The notes: generated from the letters alone by a model not told the origin. A stretch of 27,990 nucleotides of DNA from JAWXVD01 sp044425705 (GCA_044425705.1 JAWXVD010000035.1:1-27990); one strand, 5' to 3'. Positions 8,098 to 16,882 are shown, counted from the stretch's first letter. Numbers and translations are program-made.

Positions 8098-9762
8098 TTA
8101 CGAATAACTAGTGCGTACACTCACTGGTTCTTCTGCTTTCATCTGTTGCCACATCAATTCTAATATTTCTTCTGTGGTAAGTTTGTTGCTATCTGCATTT
8201 GTTGTTTCATATTTAAGTCCGGTGATTTCACTTGCTTGCAAGGGTGAAATCACAGACGCTGAGAGTGAAAATTTATTTTCACCCTTATGATAAATCTTTT
8301 TCAACAACTCTAATTTTAACTCTTGGAACTCTGCATCATCCCATAAGTTATTGTATTGATCTTTATCTTCTTTTAGATTGTAAAGTTCACCTTGTGTACT
8401 ATCCATATACATCACTAATTTATATTCATCAGTAACAATCATTTTTTGATAGAATCCCTTTTGTACTGGACGATTTTCAATCAATACATAGTCATGTATT
8501 TTATCTTTCTTTCCTGTGAATACTTCCATCATAGAAGTTCCATCTTGTGTATCCCACCCCTCTGTATTTGCAACGTTTACACCAGCTGCGTCTAGTACTG
8601 TTGTTGCAATATCAAGATGAGAAACAAGGGCATCACTTCTCTTACCTGCATTTTCTTGATTAATATTCTTTACTAGGAATGGCGTATTATATACTTCTTC
8701 AAATGCTGGAAATCCTTTGTATACATATCCATGATTTCCTAAATAATCACCATGATCCGTAGAATAAATAATTAACGTATTATCATACATATCTAATTCT
8801 TTTAGTTTAGCGATGATTTTTTCAATTTCTTCATCCATCAATTTTACCATACCATGATGAATGGCAGTAATTTCTTTAAAGTAAGTATCATCCCCAAATG
8901 TTTTTCCTGTTGGTGCAGAAGGAACACCGATTCCATCATGGAATGGTAATGCCTCTAATCCTTCATGATACAATTGATTGTAACAATCTGGTCTGTTATC
9001 ATGTTCCCCTTCTACGTATCCTAAGTAATTCACTTCCTCTGGATCATACATGCTTGCATAAGGTTCTGGTGCCACATGTGGATCATGAGGATCTGAAAAG
9101 CTAACCCACATAGCAAATGGCTTTTCTTGATCATGATTGGATAAAAACGTAATGGTTTCATCTGATGTAAACACACTTGGATGTAATTCTCTATCAATAT
9201 GCCATGCTCCATGCTCCCTAAATTCATCACTTGGCACATAATTAAACAATCCTTCAATCTCTTCTGGCGATAATCCTTTATCTCGTAACCATACATAATA
9301 ATGCATACTTGCTGTGGCTAAATATTTAGTATGACCATTGTACATTCTGGTGTGGTCAAATCCATAATATCCACCTTCAAATTTTCTAAAAAATTCTTCA
9401 TCTTTTCCAAATCCACTGTACTCCATAGTGCCTGGTGTAGATAATTGTTGAAAATGTGGTTTTCCAATAAAATATGTTTCATATCCTTCATCATGCAAAG
9501 TTTTAGAGAACATAGGAACATCTTCCTTTAATCCTGTACCAATGGTATATGCTCCATGTTTCGAACCAAGTTGTCCTGTTAAAATACTAGCTCTTGATGG
9601 TGTACAAGTTGGATGGCAAATATAAGAGCGATCAAAAACCACCCCATCCTTTGCCAAAGAATCTAAACCTGGTGTTTGTAATTTATCATTGTAACATCCC
9701 ATAGAATCTTTTCTTTGTTGATCCGATGTGATAATTAAAATATTTGGTCTTTTTGTTTGCAT
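8098..9762 (-). CDS. type I (Cys-type) sulfatase, family S1
   Basis: Hydrolyses a sulfate ester, presumably on a sulfated sugar. Starts with the alkaline-phosphatase-fold strand PNILIITSDQQR. It carries the formylglycine motif CTPSR with Cys53 as the residue to be matured, then IGKPHF, and the metal/anion-site segment TDHGDYLGNHG near residue 335. No signal peptide, so cytoplasmic. The start is ambiguous: AAAGGGGG lies 3 nt from ATG 9768 and 9 nt from ATG 9762, and I use the latter. About 554 residues. The segment coded by 8222-8286, near the C-terminus, consists of overlapping inverted repeats. It lies 52 bp before GH3 and after a URO-D-like gene. The anaerobic maturase (anSME) it would need is not in this window. 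Confidence 0.9.
   Translation of the reverse strand: MQTKRPNILIITSDQQRKDSMGCYNDKLQTPGLDSLAKDGVVFDRSYICHPTCTPSRASILTGQLGSKHGAYTIGTGLKEDVPMFSKTLHDEGYETYFIGKPHFQQLSTPGTMEYSGFGKDEEFFRKFEGGYYGFDHTRMYNGHTKYLATASMHYYVWLRDKGLSPEEIEGLFNYVPSDEFREHGAWHIDRELHPSVFTSDETITFLSNHDQEKPFAMWVSFSDPHDPHVAPEPYASMYDPEEVNYLGYVEGEHDNRPDCYNQLYHEGLEALPFHDGIGVPSAPTGKTFGDDTYFKEITAIHHGMVKLMDEEIEKIIAKLKELDMYDNTLIIYSTDHGDYLGNHGYVYKGFPAFEEVYNTPFLVKNINQENAGKRSDALVSHLDIATTVLDAAGVNVANTEGWDTQDGTSMMEVFTGKKDKIHDYVLIENRPVQKGFYQKMIVTDEYKLVMYMDSTQGELYNLKEDKDQYNNLWDDAEFQELKLELLKKIYHKGENKFSLSASVISPLQASEITGLKYETTNADSNKLTTEEILELMWQQMKAEEPVSVRTSYS
8222..8286. repeat. overlapping, mutually exclusive inverted repeats inside the sulfatase gene
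   Basis: GTGATTTCAC (8222-8231) pairs perfectly with GTGAAATCAC (8244-8253). AAGGGTGAAA (8240-8249) pairs perfectly with TTTCACCCTT (8277-8286). GTGAAAA (8265-8271) pairs with TTTTCAC (8276-8282). The pairings share bases, so only some can form at once. The DNA lies within the reading frame, encoding the stretch around KGENKFSLSASVIS. Confidence 0.6.
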
Positions 9763-9813
9763 AGACATGTTCCCCCTTTTAATTCCTAGATTTCTCAAAT
9801 ATTGTCTACTTTC

Positions 9814-10929
9814 CTAAAACGCCATTCTATGGAACATATCACTTTCACTAATTGGTGGCAAATTCAATATTTCTCGTCCCAAATTAACATAGTATCGATA
9901 ATTTTCAATTGGTACACCATTTGGAATCCGATGATCAATGGCAAAACACGTTCCACCATGACGCATACAATCTTGCAATTTATACTCTAATTCTTTGCGA
10001 ATATCTTCTTTTTCAAAACGAAGTACATGCTTATCAATACCACCTTTAATAGCAAACTGATTGCCGTATTTTTTTCGCATAGCTACCATATCCATACCTG
10101 CTGCCGGCTCAAAAGGATAGAACACATTTACTCCACAAGCTAAAAAAGAGTCAATGACTGCCTCCATATTTCCATCACTATCTTGTGAAAATAACTTTGT
10201 TCCATTGCTAGACGCACAATTCCAAATTCTCTTATAATAAGGTGCAATAAATTCATCAATCTGTTTTGGACCTAGTAAAGGACCCGATTTTCCTGCCATA
10301 TCTTCATGCACGAACAGATTATCAATAGAAAGCACATCATGAATTCTTTCCATCGTTTTCTCTGCTGTAGTTGCCATAGTATCTAACATGTCCTCTAACA
10401 TTTCAGGTTCGTCATAACAAGCAATGCAAAGATTTTCTTCTCCCAACAATTGACGAAGCTCATCAAAACCACCTACTGGTGTGGCAATCACCAAGTGACC
10501 TTGTTCTTGTAATTTTTTTGCTCGTAATAAGTCTTCCTTATTAATACGTTCTTCCTTAAAATCATACCAATGCTTAATTTTCAGCCAGTCATCCATAGTT
10601 TCTACCGGATATTCCATAGGCAATGGAATAGTTGAACTGAATTTTACAATTTTTTCTTTTCTCCCCATATAATCAATAGAAATTCTATATTCTGGTGTAT
10701 CTTCTAAAATCTTAGGCTCTATCCCTGTAATTGCTCCAAAATTCCCCACAAAAACATTGTCTACATAGTCCCAACCAAAGGCAGTTAAATCCAATTCCTT
10801 CTTTGATGCCCCTTGGGCTTTCCACTCATCTTCAAGTCCTATCAATGGACCAAATAATTCTGTAAACATTTCTCTTCCAATATCTTCAAATGTCATTAAT
10901 GCAATATACTCTTCTCTTGTGAATCGCAT
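9814..10929 (-). CDS. URO-D superfamily protein, paralog 2 (no His-x-Cys motif)
   Basis: A 371-residue protein of uroporphyrinogen decarboxylase fold, from a different subfamily than paralogs 1 and 3. Family-like features are the N-terminal block MTFEDIGREMFTELFG, VHEDMAGKSGPLLGPKQIDEF in mid-sequence, and the C-terminal GGTCFAIDHRIPNGVPIENY. The latter is the usual substrate-pocket end of this group. At the position of the zinc His-x-Cys it has FSQDSDGN, so the classical methyltransferase metal site is absent. ATG 10929 is supported by a strong GAGGAGG 7 nt upstream. First gene of the six-gene operon, 52 bp before the sulfatase and divergent from GH30. Context argues for a glycan-linked role and not haem synthesis. 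True function unknown. Confidence 0.8.
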   Translation of the reverse strand: MRFTREEYIALMTFEDIGREMFTELFGPLIGLEDEWKAQGASKKELDLTAFGWDYVDNVFVGNFGAITGIEPKILEDTPEYRISIDYMGRKEKIVKFSSTIPLPMEYPVETMDDWLKIKHWYDFKEERINKEDLLRAKKLQEQGHLVIATPVGGFDELRQLLGEENLCIACYDEPEMLEDMLDTMATTAEKTMERIHDVLSIDNLFVHEDMAGKSGPLLGPKQIDEFIAPYYKRIWNCASSNGTKLFSQDSDGNMEAVIDSFLACGVNVFYPFEPAAGMDMVAMRKKYGNQFAIKGGIDKHVLRFEKEDIRKELEYKLQDCMRHGGTCFAIDHRIPNGVPIENYRYYVNLGREILNLPPISESDMFHRMAF

Positions 10930-10976
10930 ACCTATTCCTCCTCGCTCTCATTATCTAACAATTTTTATTTTCTTTT

Positions 10977-11005
10977 ACCATATAAAATATACTTATCAAT
11001 TGCAA
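10977..11005 (-). promoter_or_regulatory. possible promoter of the minus-strand six-gene operon
   Basis: On the minus strand TTGCAA (11000-11005) and TATGGT (10977-10982) are separated by 17 bp, a moderate match to a vegetative sigma promoter, upstream of the start at 10929. Assigned by eye in AT-rich sequence. Confidence 0.35.
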
Positions 11006-11030
11006 TCTTCCTACACCACCTTCTTACAAA

Positions 11031-11060
11031 TTTACTATCATCAAACAAATGTGATATGGT
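11031..11060 (+). promoter_or_regulatory. possible promoter of the GH30/GH63-like pair
   Basis: TTTACT (11031-11036) and an extended -10, TG-A-TATGGT (11052-11060), with 18 bp between hexamers, upstream of ATG 11125. The rest of the 195-bp divergent region is AT-rich. I see no clear CRE box or long palindrome in it. Confidence 0.35.
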
Positions 11061-11124
11061 TCTATTTTTCTATTTACAGTAAAATGAAATTATTATTTTA
11101 AAGTAACGAAAGGAACGTTTTAAT

Positions 11125-12444
11125 ATGAAAAAAACAGTCACATTAATTGACCAAGTACATATTCCACAAGACACTGCCTTTGGAGAAAGTTCTCTTTTAA
11201 AAGGAGATATTGGAGACCAACCAAATCAACCCACTAGAGGTGCTCATCTTTTTATTAATACAAAAATGGAATTCCAAACCATCCAAGGTATTGGTGGTGC
11301 TTTTAGCGAACAAGGTGGCAAAGCGCTTCTCTCTCTTTCCGAAGAGGCACAAGATGAAGTGGCAAAATCTTTATTTGACGAAAAATTAACTTATTTTAGA
11401 TTACCAGTAGGATCTAGTGATTTTGGTTTGGATGCTTATAGCTTTAATGAAACAAAAGATGATTTTGAAATGGAACATTTCTCTATTGATCGTGATCGCA
11501 ACTATGTAATTCCCTATATGAATGCATGTAAAAACTATTGCAACGATATGAAAGTTCATGCATCTCCTTGGGCACCTCCTTATTGGATGAAAGAAAACCA
11601 AATGCCAGGTAGTGGAAGTCCATTGATTGATACAAAAGAAAATTATGAAGCTTATGCCAAATACGTTGGTTGTTTCTTAGATGCTTATAAAGAAGCAGGC
11701 TTTCCTATCAGTCGTTACTGTATCCAAAATGAACCTGATGTAGATCCAGCTTACCCAAGTTGCCAAATCAGCTCAAAACAAATGGGAACTTTTATCAAAT
11801 ATCTACATCATCATTTAACTGAAAAAAATTGTGACACCGAAATTTGGGCTGGTACTTTTAGAAGTATCAATGGTGCTTCTGCTTGTGAATTTTTAACAGA
11901 AAATCCTGATTGCCTCTCTCTCATCAGTGGTGTTGCTTCTCAATATACGATGATGCAACCTTTATATGAAATTGGCAGAAATTATCCTTCTCTTTCTCAA
12001 ATGCATACAGAAAGCAATTGCTTCCATGGGGAAAACTCTTGGGAACAAGCCATTGTACTTTTCTTAAACATTGTAGAATATTATCAAGCTGGATGTGATA
12101 CTTTCACTTATTGGAATATGATTCTCAATCAAGAAAGCTCTAGTACTTGGGGATGGAAACAAAACAGCCTTGTGAGAATTGATGAAGAAACTCATGAAGT
12201 GATCTATAACCCTGACTATTCTATTATGAGCCTAGCCGCTAAATGTATGACTGCAGGTAGCAAACGTGTGATTTATAGTTCTATGAATAAACGTGGAATT
12301 GCTGTCACAAAACCAGATGGCACAATCGGTTTCCTTACTAGCAATTTTTCAGACAAAAAAGAAGATGGTGAAGTTACTGTAAACGGTGTTTCTTATCCAA
12401 TTTCTTTAGAACCATATAGCATTAGTTATTTTGAAATCAAATAA
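11125..12444 (+). CDS. GH30-family beta-glycosidase (glucosylceramidase-like)
   Basis: Retaining beta-glycosidase of clan A. Early motif IQGIGGAFSEQGG, then FRLPVGSSDF, SPWAPPYWMK and YCIQNEPD with acid/base Glu203. The nucleophile is Glu296 in MHTESN. The downstream block YWNMILNQESSSTWGWKQNSLV is typical of the GH30_1-like branch, which covers glucosylceramidases, beta-glucosidases and beta-xylosidases. The C-terminal beta-sandwich is present and ends SISYFEIK. 439 residues without a signal peptide, so cytoplasmic and shorter than secreted members. ATG 11125 follows AAAGGA at about 10 nt. Transcribed away from the six-gene operon and followed 52 bp later by the GH63-like gene, so a two-gene unit is likely. 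Family confident; substrate unknown. Confidence 0.9.
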   Translation: MKKTVTLIDQVHIPQDTAFGESSLLKGDIGDQPNQPTRGAHLFINTKMEFQTIQGIGGAFSEQGGKALLSLSEEAQDEVAKSLFDEKLTYFRLPVGSSDFGLDAYSFNETKDDFEMEHFSIDRDRNYVIPYMNACKNYCNDMKVHASPWAPPYWMKENQMPGSGSPLIDTKENYEAYAKYVGCFLDAYKEAGFPISRYCIQNEPDVDPAYPSCQISSKQMGTFIKYLHHHLTEKNCDTEIWAGTFRSINGASACEFLTENPDCLSLISGVASQYTMMQPLYEIGRNYPSLSQMHTESNCFHGENSWEQAIVLFLNIVEYYQAGCDTFTYWNMILNQESSSTWGWKQNSLVRIDEETHEVIYNPDYSIMSLAAKCMTAGSKRVIYSSMNKRGIAVTKPDGTIGFLTSNFSDKKEDGEVTVNGVSYPISLEPYSISYFEIK

Positions 12445-12496
12445 TATTAAAAAATATATAATACAAATAAAATTACCAGAAAGTGATGGATACATA

Positions 12497-15388
12497 ATGG
12501 ATTATTTCAAAAATACACACGATTTAAGATTATCTGATTGGGGACCTTATTCTAAGAAATATACAGGTATTTCTCATGTTGCCAACGGCGAACATGGAGT
12601 TCGATTTGATTTGAGTATTTTCCCTGCTTATTATAGAAGAAAAGTGGAAGTACCTAATGCCTTGGGTGAAAGTAATTTTCACCCTTGGGAAGCTTCACCA
12701 GACTTATCTTTCTTTACTACACGACATGAGCTAGAATGGAAAGATCAACTTTACTGTGATATTTCTTATGCAAAAATTGATGAAGATGCCTATGCCATTC
12801 GTACCAATTGCGTAAATAACAGTGATACCATGCAAAACATTGCTTTACATCAAATGGCCTCTATCCAATACGCCTCTTTAAATGCGAAAACCACAGGTGG
12901 TTACTTATATCCTGTTACCTATCAAATCCCTGAAGCTGCTACCTTAGTACACGCCATTGATTTTGAAGAATTCGAACATGAAATCACACGTGCTACCGAT
13001 TCTCTTATTGCTGATGGATTACGCCGCGGGGAAAAAAGAGTAGAAGGATTTTACCAAGGTTCTGCAGTGGCTTTAGGCGAAGAATCTGGTGACCGTATAC
13101 GCTATACATTGCCTACTTTACCTAAGATGGAACATCCAACATTAGTCCTTCGTTACTTAAATATTACAAAAGCAAACGTATCCCTAACGATAGATGGGGA
13201 TATGAAAGGTTCCATTTCCCTTCCACCTTGTGCTCATACTTTCCTCTATAAAACTCAAAGTCAAGCGGATGCACCAATTGGATTCACTCCTGATGATTGT
13301 ACTGGTGATATTTCATGTGTTGCTATTCCTATTACCTGCTTAAAAGAAAAAGACATGACCTTTTATTTATCGGCTACTGATGGTGTTCTTTTATTAGATA
13401 CCCTTGTTTTTTGCGAGGCTAATTCTACAGATTCTGTATCTATGACATTAGAAAAACCTAATTTTATACCTACCAGCTGGGAATTAAATAGAGAAGAAAC
13501 CATCGCTTATAAAAACGGCTTACCTCTTGATCCTACTAGATTAGAAACAGATAAAAATATGGTGATTTTAAAATATGAACACAGTGATTTTTACTATGGA
13601 ATTTACTGGGATTATGAAGATTTTGATGTGCGTTATATTTTGAATGATGATTTAGATATTTTATTAAAAGTGAATGTACAAAATCATGTATCTAAAATAT
13701 TGACTGGAAATAATAAAGGGGCTTTTACTAATATTTTCTTACGCCCTATTCCACTAACTGCCCATACAGAAAAAGAAATCTATGGTGCTGTTTGCTGTGG
13801 TGCTTCTAAAGAAGAAGTACAAGCTAAATTACTTGCTATCATTGAGAAAAATAAAGATTTATCTAGCATTTATCAAGCAAGAAAAGCAGATGCCTTAACT
13901 ACCGCTCATAATAAAAACAATCATACTTATAATTTTAGTCAAAACCTTATGATTGCTACTACTCTAACCAATGTAGTGTACCCTGTTTATACAAAACGTA
14001 GTTATATCAAACACAATACTCCTGGTACTTGGTGGGATAGCCTTTATACTTGGGATTCTGGTTTTGTTGGTTTAGGTTTATCTGCCTGTGATACCAACCG
14101 CGCCCTAGATTGCTTAAACGCCTATGTGACTGAACCTGGTGATTTAGAGACTGCCTTTATCCATCACGGTACTCCGTTACCAATCCAGTTTTATTTATTC
14201 CAAGAAATTTATAATAAGACAAATGATGATAGCTTACTAACTTATTTTTATCCACGCCTAAAACAATATTATTTATTTTTAGTAGGGGAATTAGGCAGCT
14301 CCGATATGGCACATTTACAATCAGACCTGCTTTCTACTTGGTCCTATTTTTACAATTCTGCTGGATGGGATGATTACCCTGCACAAGCGTACATTCATAA
14401 TCATCATATGGAACCAACCATTAGCTGTGTTTCCAATACTGCCCACGCCATTCGCTGCGGAAAAATATTAAAACAGATGGCATCTTTATTATGTGAACAC
14501 GCAGAAACTTTAACTGCTACTACGAATCCTAATGTTGATACGAAATGGATAATCAATAATGATATCTTAAAAAAGGATATGACACTTTACGATACTCATA
14601 TCGAAAAATTACAAACTGCTATTCACACCCATACTTGGGATGAAGAAACAGGATATTTCAGCTATGTCAATCATGATGAAAACGGACAGCCACTCCACAT
14701 ATTACGTCATGAAACTGGAGAAAACTTTAACAAAGGTTTAGATGGTACTTCTCCTATGATTGCAGGGATTGTAACCCCTCATCAATTAGAGCAAATTACT
14801 TATCATTTAATGAGTAAAAAACATCTATTAACAGATATCGGACTCTCTACCGTGGATCAAAGTGCTGCTTATTATCGCAAAGATGGTTATTGGAATGGTT
14901 CTGTTTGGATGCCTCATCAATGGTTTTATTTTAAATCACTGCTAGACTATGGTAATCCTGATGCTGCTCACACCATTGCCAAAATCGGCTTACAACTTTG
15001 GGAAAAAGAAGTAGGTTATTCTTATAACTGTTTCGAACACTTTTTAATTGCTTCAGGCCGTGGTTCTGGTTGGCATCAATTTTCAGGGCTTTCTACACCT
15101 GTCCTATTATGGCATCAATCTTACTTTAAAGTAGGCACTATAACTTGTGGATTCGGTGGCACTATTACAGAGCAAACATGGAAAGATAATCACCAAATCA
15201 TGAAATGTAATATTTCCTTTATTGATACCATGGAATCAACTTCTATCATTGCAGTCATGAATCCAAATATGAAATATTGCGTTTCTATCAATGGGATGCA
15301 AACAGATTTTTATGAACGATATGATGGCGTATTAGAAATCACCATTCCTGTAAAATCTTTGGGAAATGTTACAATTGAAATTAGATAA
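12497..15388 (+). CDS. large (alpha/alpha)6 glycoside hydrolase, GH63/MGH1-like
   Basis: About 963 residues. The N-terminal half looks all-beta and matches no family I can name. The C-terminal half (about 500-900) has features of (alpha/alpha)6 glycosidases of GH63/GH37 type: LYTWDSGFVGLGLS, NSAGWDDYPAQ, GYWNGSVWMPHQW and FEHFLIASGRGSGWHQFSG. By analogy with E. coli YgjK, Asp625 or Asp626 (GWDD) is the candidate acid and Glu847 (FEHF) the candidate base. I use ATG 12497 because the open frame from TTG 12431 overlaps GH30 and adds a non-conserved, Lys/Ile-rich leader; the ribosome site is weak either way. An inverted repeat, GGGTGAAA/TTTCACCC, lies in the coding DNA at 12664-12684. Probably an exo-acting cytoplasmic alpha-glycosidase; family number not assigned. 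Confidence 0.72.
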   Translation: MDYFKNTHDLRLSDWGPYSKKYTGISHVANGEHGVRFDLSIFPAYYRRKVEVPNALGESNFHPWEASPDLSFFTTRHELEWKDQLYCDISYAKIDEDAYAIRTNCVNNSDTMQNIALHQMASIQYASLNAKTTGGYLYPVTYQIPEAATLVHAIDFEEFEHEITRATDSLIADGLRRGEKRVEGFYQGSAVALGEESGDRIRYTLPTLPKMEHPTLVLRYLNITKANVSLTIDGDMKGSISLPPCAHTFLYKTQSQADAPIGFTPDDCTGDISCVAIPITCLKEKDMTFYLSATDGVLLLDTLVFCEANSTDSVSMTLEKPNFIPTSWELNREETIAYKNGLPLDPTRLETDKNMVILKYEHSDFYYGIYWDYEDFDVRYILNDDLDILLKVNVQNHVSKILTGNNKGAFTNIFLRPIPLTAHTEKEIYGAVCCGASKEEVQAKLLAIIEKNKDLSSIYQARKADALTTAHNKNNHTYNFSQNLMIATTLTNVVYPVYTKRSYIKHNTPGTWWDSLYTWDSGFVGLGLSACDTNRALDCLNAYVTEPGDLETAFIHHGTPLPIQFYLFQEIYNKTNDDSLLTYFYPRLKQYYLFLVGELGSSDMAHLQSDLLSTWSYFYNSAGWDDYPAQAYIHNHHMEPTISCVSNTAHAIRCGKILKQMASLLCEHAETLTATTNPNVDTKWIINNDILKKDMTLYDTHIEKLQTAIHTHTWDEETGYFSYVNHDENGQPLHILRHETGENFNKGLDGTSPMIAGIVTPHQLEQITYHLMSKKHLLTDIGLSTVDQSAAYYRKDGYWNGSVWMPHQWFYFKSLLDYGNPDAAHTIAKIGLQLWEKEVGYSYNCFEHFLIASGRGSGWHQFSGLSTPVLLWHQSYFKVGTITCGFGGTITEQTWKDNHQIMKCNISFIDTMESTSIIAVMNPNMKYCVSINGMQTDFYERYDGVLEITIPVKSLGNVTIEIR

Positions 15389-15395
15389 TAGATTA

Positions 15396-15440
15396 AAAAA
15401 TAGTAAGTTGAAAAATCCTATTTTTCAACTTACTATTTTT
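15396..15440. terminator. bidirectional terminator, 21-bp perfect stem
   Basis: 15396-15416 pairs perfectly with 15420-15440 around the 3-nt loop CCT. Each strand ends in a run of five T. It lies between convergent genes (GH63-like on plus, HEPN on minus) and its right edge touches the HEPN stop codon, so it can stop transcription from both sides. Confidence 0.9.
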
Positions 15441-15826
15441 CACTCTTGTTTTTCTAATTCTGTTAGTAATTGTCCAAACATAGTTACATAATTTTCTTTT
15501 GCTTTTTCTACAATATCCATTGCTATTGCCTGATTATAAGCATGAGCAACATTATTTCTAGACATCAAAGCCTCTAACCACAATTCTTCATCCATAATCA
15601 TACCTGCTTTATAGGCTAATTTAATAATCATTCTAGGCGCACCCGTTTTTGCTGTGTCAAATCCATCATATTCCAATCGCTCTTTCATAGCCTTCCATCC
15701 TTGTTCAAAGCATATTTCATAAAGAGCAACCATTCCCGTTAACACAATATTACTATACGGTTCTTCATATTCATATATATCTTGCAAATTCTTGTATGAC
15801 TTTTTAAAATTATCAAGCTTTTTCAT
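15440..15826 (-). CDS. HEPN-domain protein (HI0074-type partner of a MNT nucleotidyltransferase)
   Basis: 128-residue, all-helical protein of the HI0074/HEPN family that pairs with minimal nucleotidyltransferases. The HEPN signature R-x4-H is present as Arg90 and His95 (SRNNVAH). In characterised MNT/HEPN systems the HEPN protein is an RNase toxin and the MNT protein inactivates it by adding AMP near the R-x4-H motif. In HI0073/HI0074-type pairs it has been called a substrate-binding subunit. Its start (15826) overlaps the 3' end of the upstream MNT gene by 14 nt, so the two are translationally coupled. Family assignment is firm; toxin activity is inferred from family and motif. Confidence 0.88.
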   Translation of the reverse strand: MKKLDNFKKSYKNLQDIYEYEEPYSNIVLTGMVALYEICFEQGWKAMKERLEYDGFDTAKTGAPRMIIKLAYKAGMIMDEELWLEALMSRNNVAHAYNQAIAMDIVEKAKENYVTMFGQLLTELEKQE

Positions 15827-16112
15827 ATACTATAATCCCCTCTTTCTCTATGGATTCCTTCAATTCATATTCCAATGGTGCAAGCAAATCTATCACATCA
15901 AACATCAGAAGTGTCTGAACCTTTTCTTCTATTTCTATTGAAAAACATACAGTATTTCCACCTTGTATTGCTAAGTCAATATCACTTCGTTCTTTATAAT
16001 CCCCTCTTGCTCTTGAACCAAATAAAATAACTTTTTCAACATTATTTTCTTTCGCTAATTCTATAATTTCATCCCATACATTAGCTTTTACACCATATTT
16101 TTTTGTATTCAT
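15813..16112 (-). CDS. minimal nucleotidyltransferase (MNT), putative antitoxin of the MNT/HEPN pair
   Basis: 99-residue protein with the pol-beta-type core: Gly32-Ser33 in FGSRARGD and metal-binding Asp44 and Asp46 in SDIDLAI. A later Asp (72 or 75, in FDVIDLL) is the likely third acidic residue. Such proteins transfer AMP from ATP and in characterised pairs neutralise the HEPN partner. ATG 16112 has GAGGT 6 nt upstream. It overlaps the HEPN gene by 14 nt and follows the broken AraC gene by about 21 bp. It appears to be an accessory module placed between the sugar operons and has no obvious metabolic link to them. Confidence 0.88.
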   Translation of the reverse strand: MNTKKYGVKANVWDEIIELAKENNVEKVILFGSRARGDYKERSDIDLAIQGGNTVCFSIEIEEKVQTLLMFDVIDLLAPLEYELKESIEKEGIIVYEKA

Positions 16113-16133
16113 ACTAATACCTCATCGCTCTCT

Positions 16134-16788
16134 TCAAATAGAAGGATAAAAATAAATGCCTTCCTTCTGCTCTCTATATACTTTAGGACATACCCCTTCC
16201 ATTTCCTTAAACACTTTACTAAAATAATAGGGATCATCAAATCCTACGTTTTCACCTACACAGGCAATAGAAAGATCATGATCTATCAATAAATTTTTTG
16301 CCTGTTTTACTCTAATTCTATTAATATATGCCAGTAGGCTAATCTTTTCATATTTTCTAAATAAGGCTCCACAATATGCGGGATGTAGATGAAATACATC
16401 TGCAATCTCATTCACTGATAATTTATCTGTTATGTGGGTCATGCAAAAGTGCTTTAATATTTCCATTATGGCTCCACTCAAACTTATTGGGTAATATATG
16501 ATTTCCACTCTTCACACTATATTCTATCAATGAGGAAAAATTAAAAGCAGCACAAACTAAAGGTTCTTCTACAAAGGTACATGCTTCTCGCTTACTTCCC
16601 TCAGGTAAAAAAATAGCCTCACCTGCATGTAACACATATTTCTTTCCATCAATATGATATATAGCTTTTCCCTTTATTGCAAAGGTCAAATCATGAAATG
16701 GTATATCTTCATCATCTAATTTCCAACTACCTTTGCACTTTTTTTCTGTATGATATTTTAAGTCTAGTAGCAATAAAGATTTTTTCAC
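16134..16788 (-). pseudogene. broken AraC-family regulator (cupin plus HTH), frameshift and internal deletion
   Basis: Two minus-strand frames carry the parts of one regulator. 16423-16788 encodes the N-terminal sugar-binding cupin (IPFHDLTFAIKG, HAGEAIFLPEGSKRE). 16134-16508 encodes the C-terminal pair of helix-turn-helix motifs (DKLSVNEIADVFHLHPAYCGALF, ACVGENVGFDDPYYFSKVFK). The frames differ and overlap by 86 nt. Intact relatives have about 270-290 residues; here the linker between cupin and HTH (very roughly 60-80 residues) is missing. The gene therefore seems to have lost an internal segment, with a frame change at the join, near 16440-16500. The likely start is GTG 16788 with AAGGA about 10 nt upstream. 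The HTH part might still be made separately from ATG 16508 or 16464, but I regard the gene as dead. Confidence 0.75.
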
Positions 16789-16882
16789 TGTACTATGTTT
16801 CCTTTTCTAACAAACACCTTTAAAATTTACAAAAATATGTAATCTAACCATGTACATCATTTTATAACTTTTTTATAATAAA

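Noticed and set aside
9030..9296. Minus-strand 88-codon frame and other small frames inside the sulfatase, GH31 and fucosidase genes
   Set aside because: They lie wholly within confident genes in other frames, have odd composition and no ribosome sites.
12431..12496. N-terminal extension of the GH63-like protein from TTG 12431
   Set aside because: It overlaps the GH30 stop, has a Lys/Ile-rich leader with no similarity and no ribosome site; ATG 12497 precedes the first conserved-looking residues.
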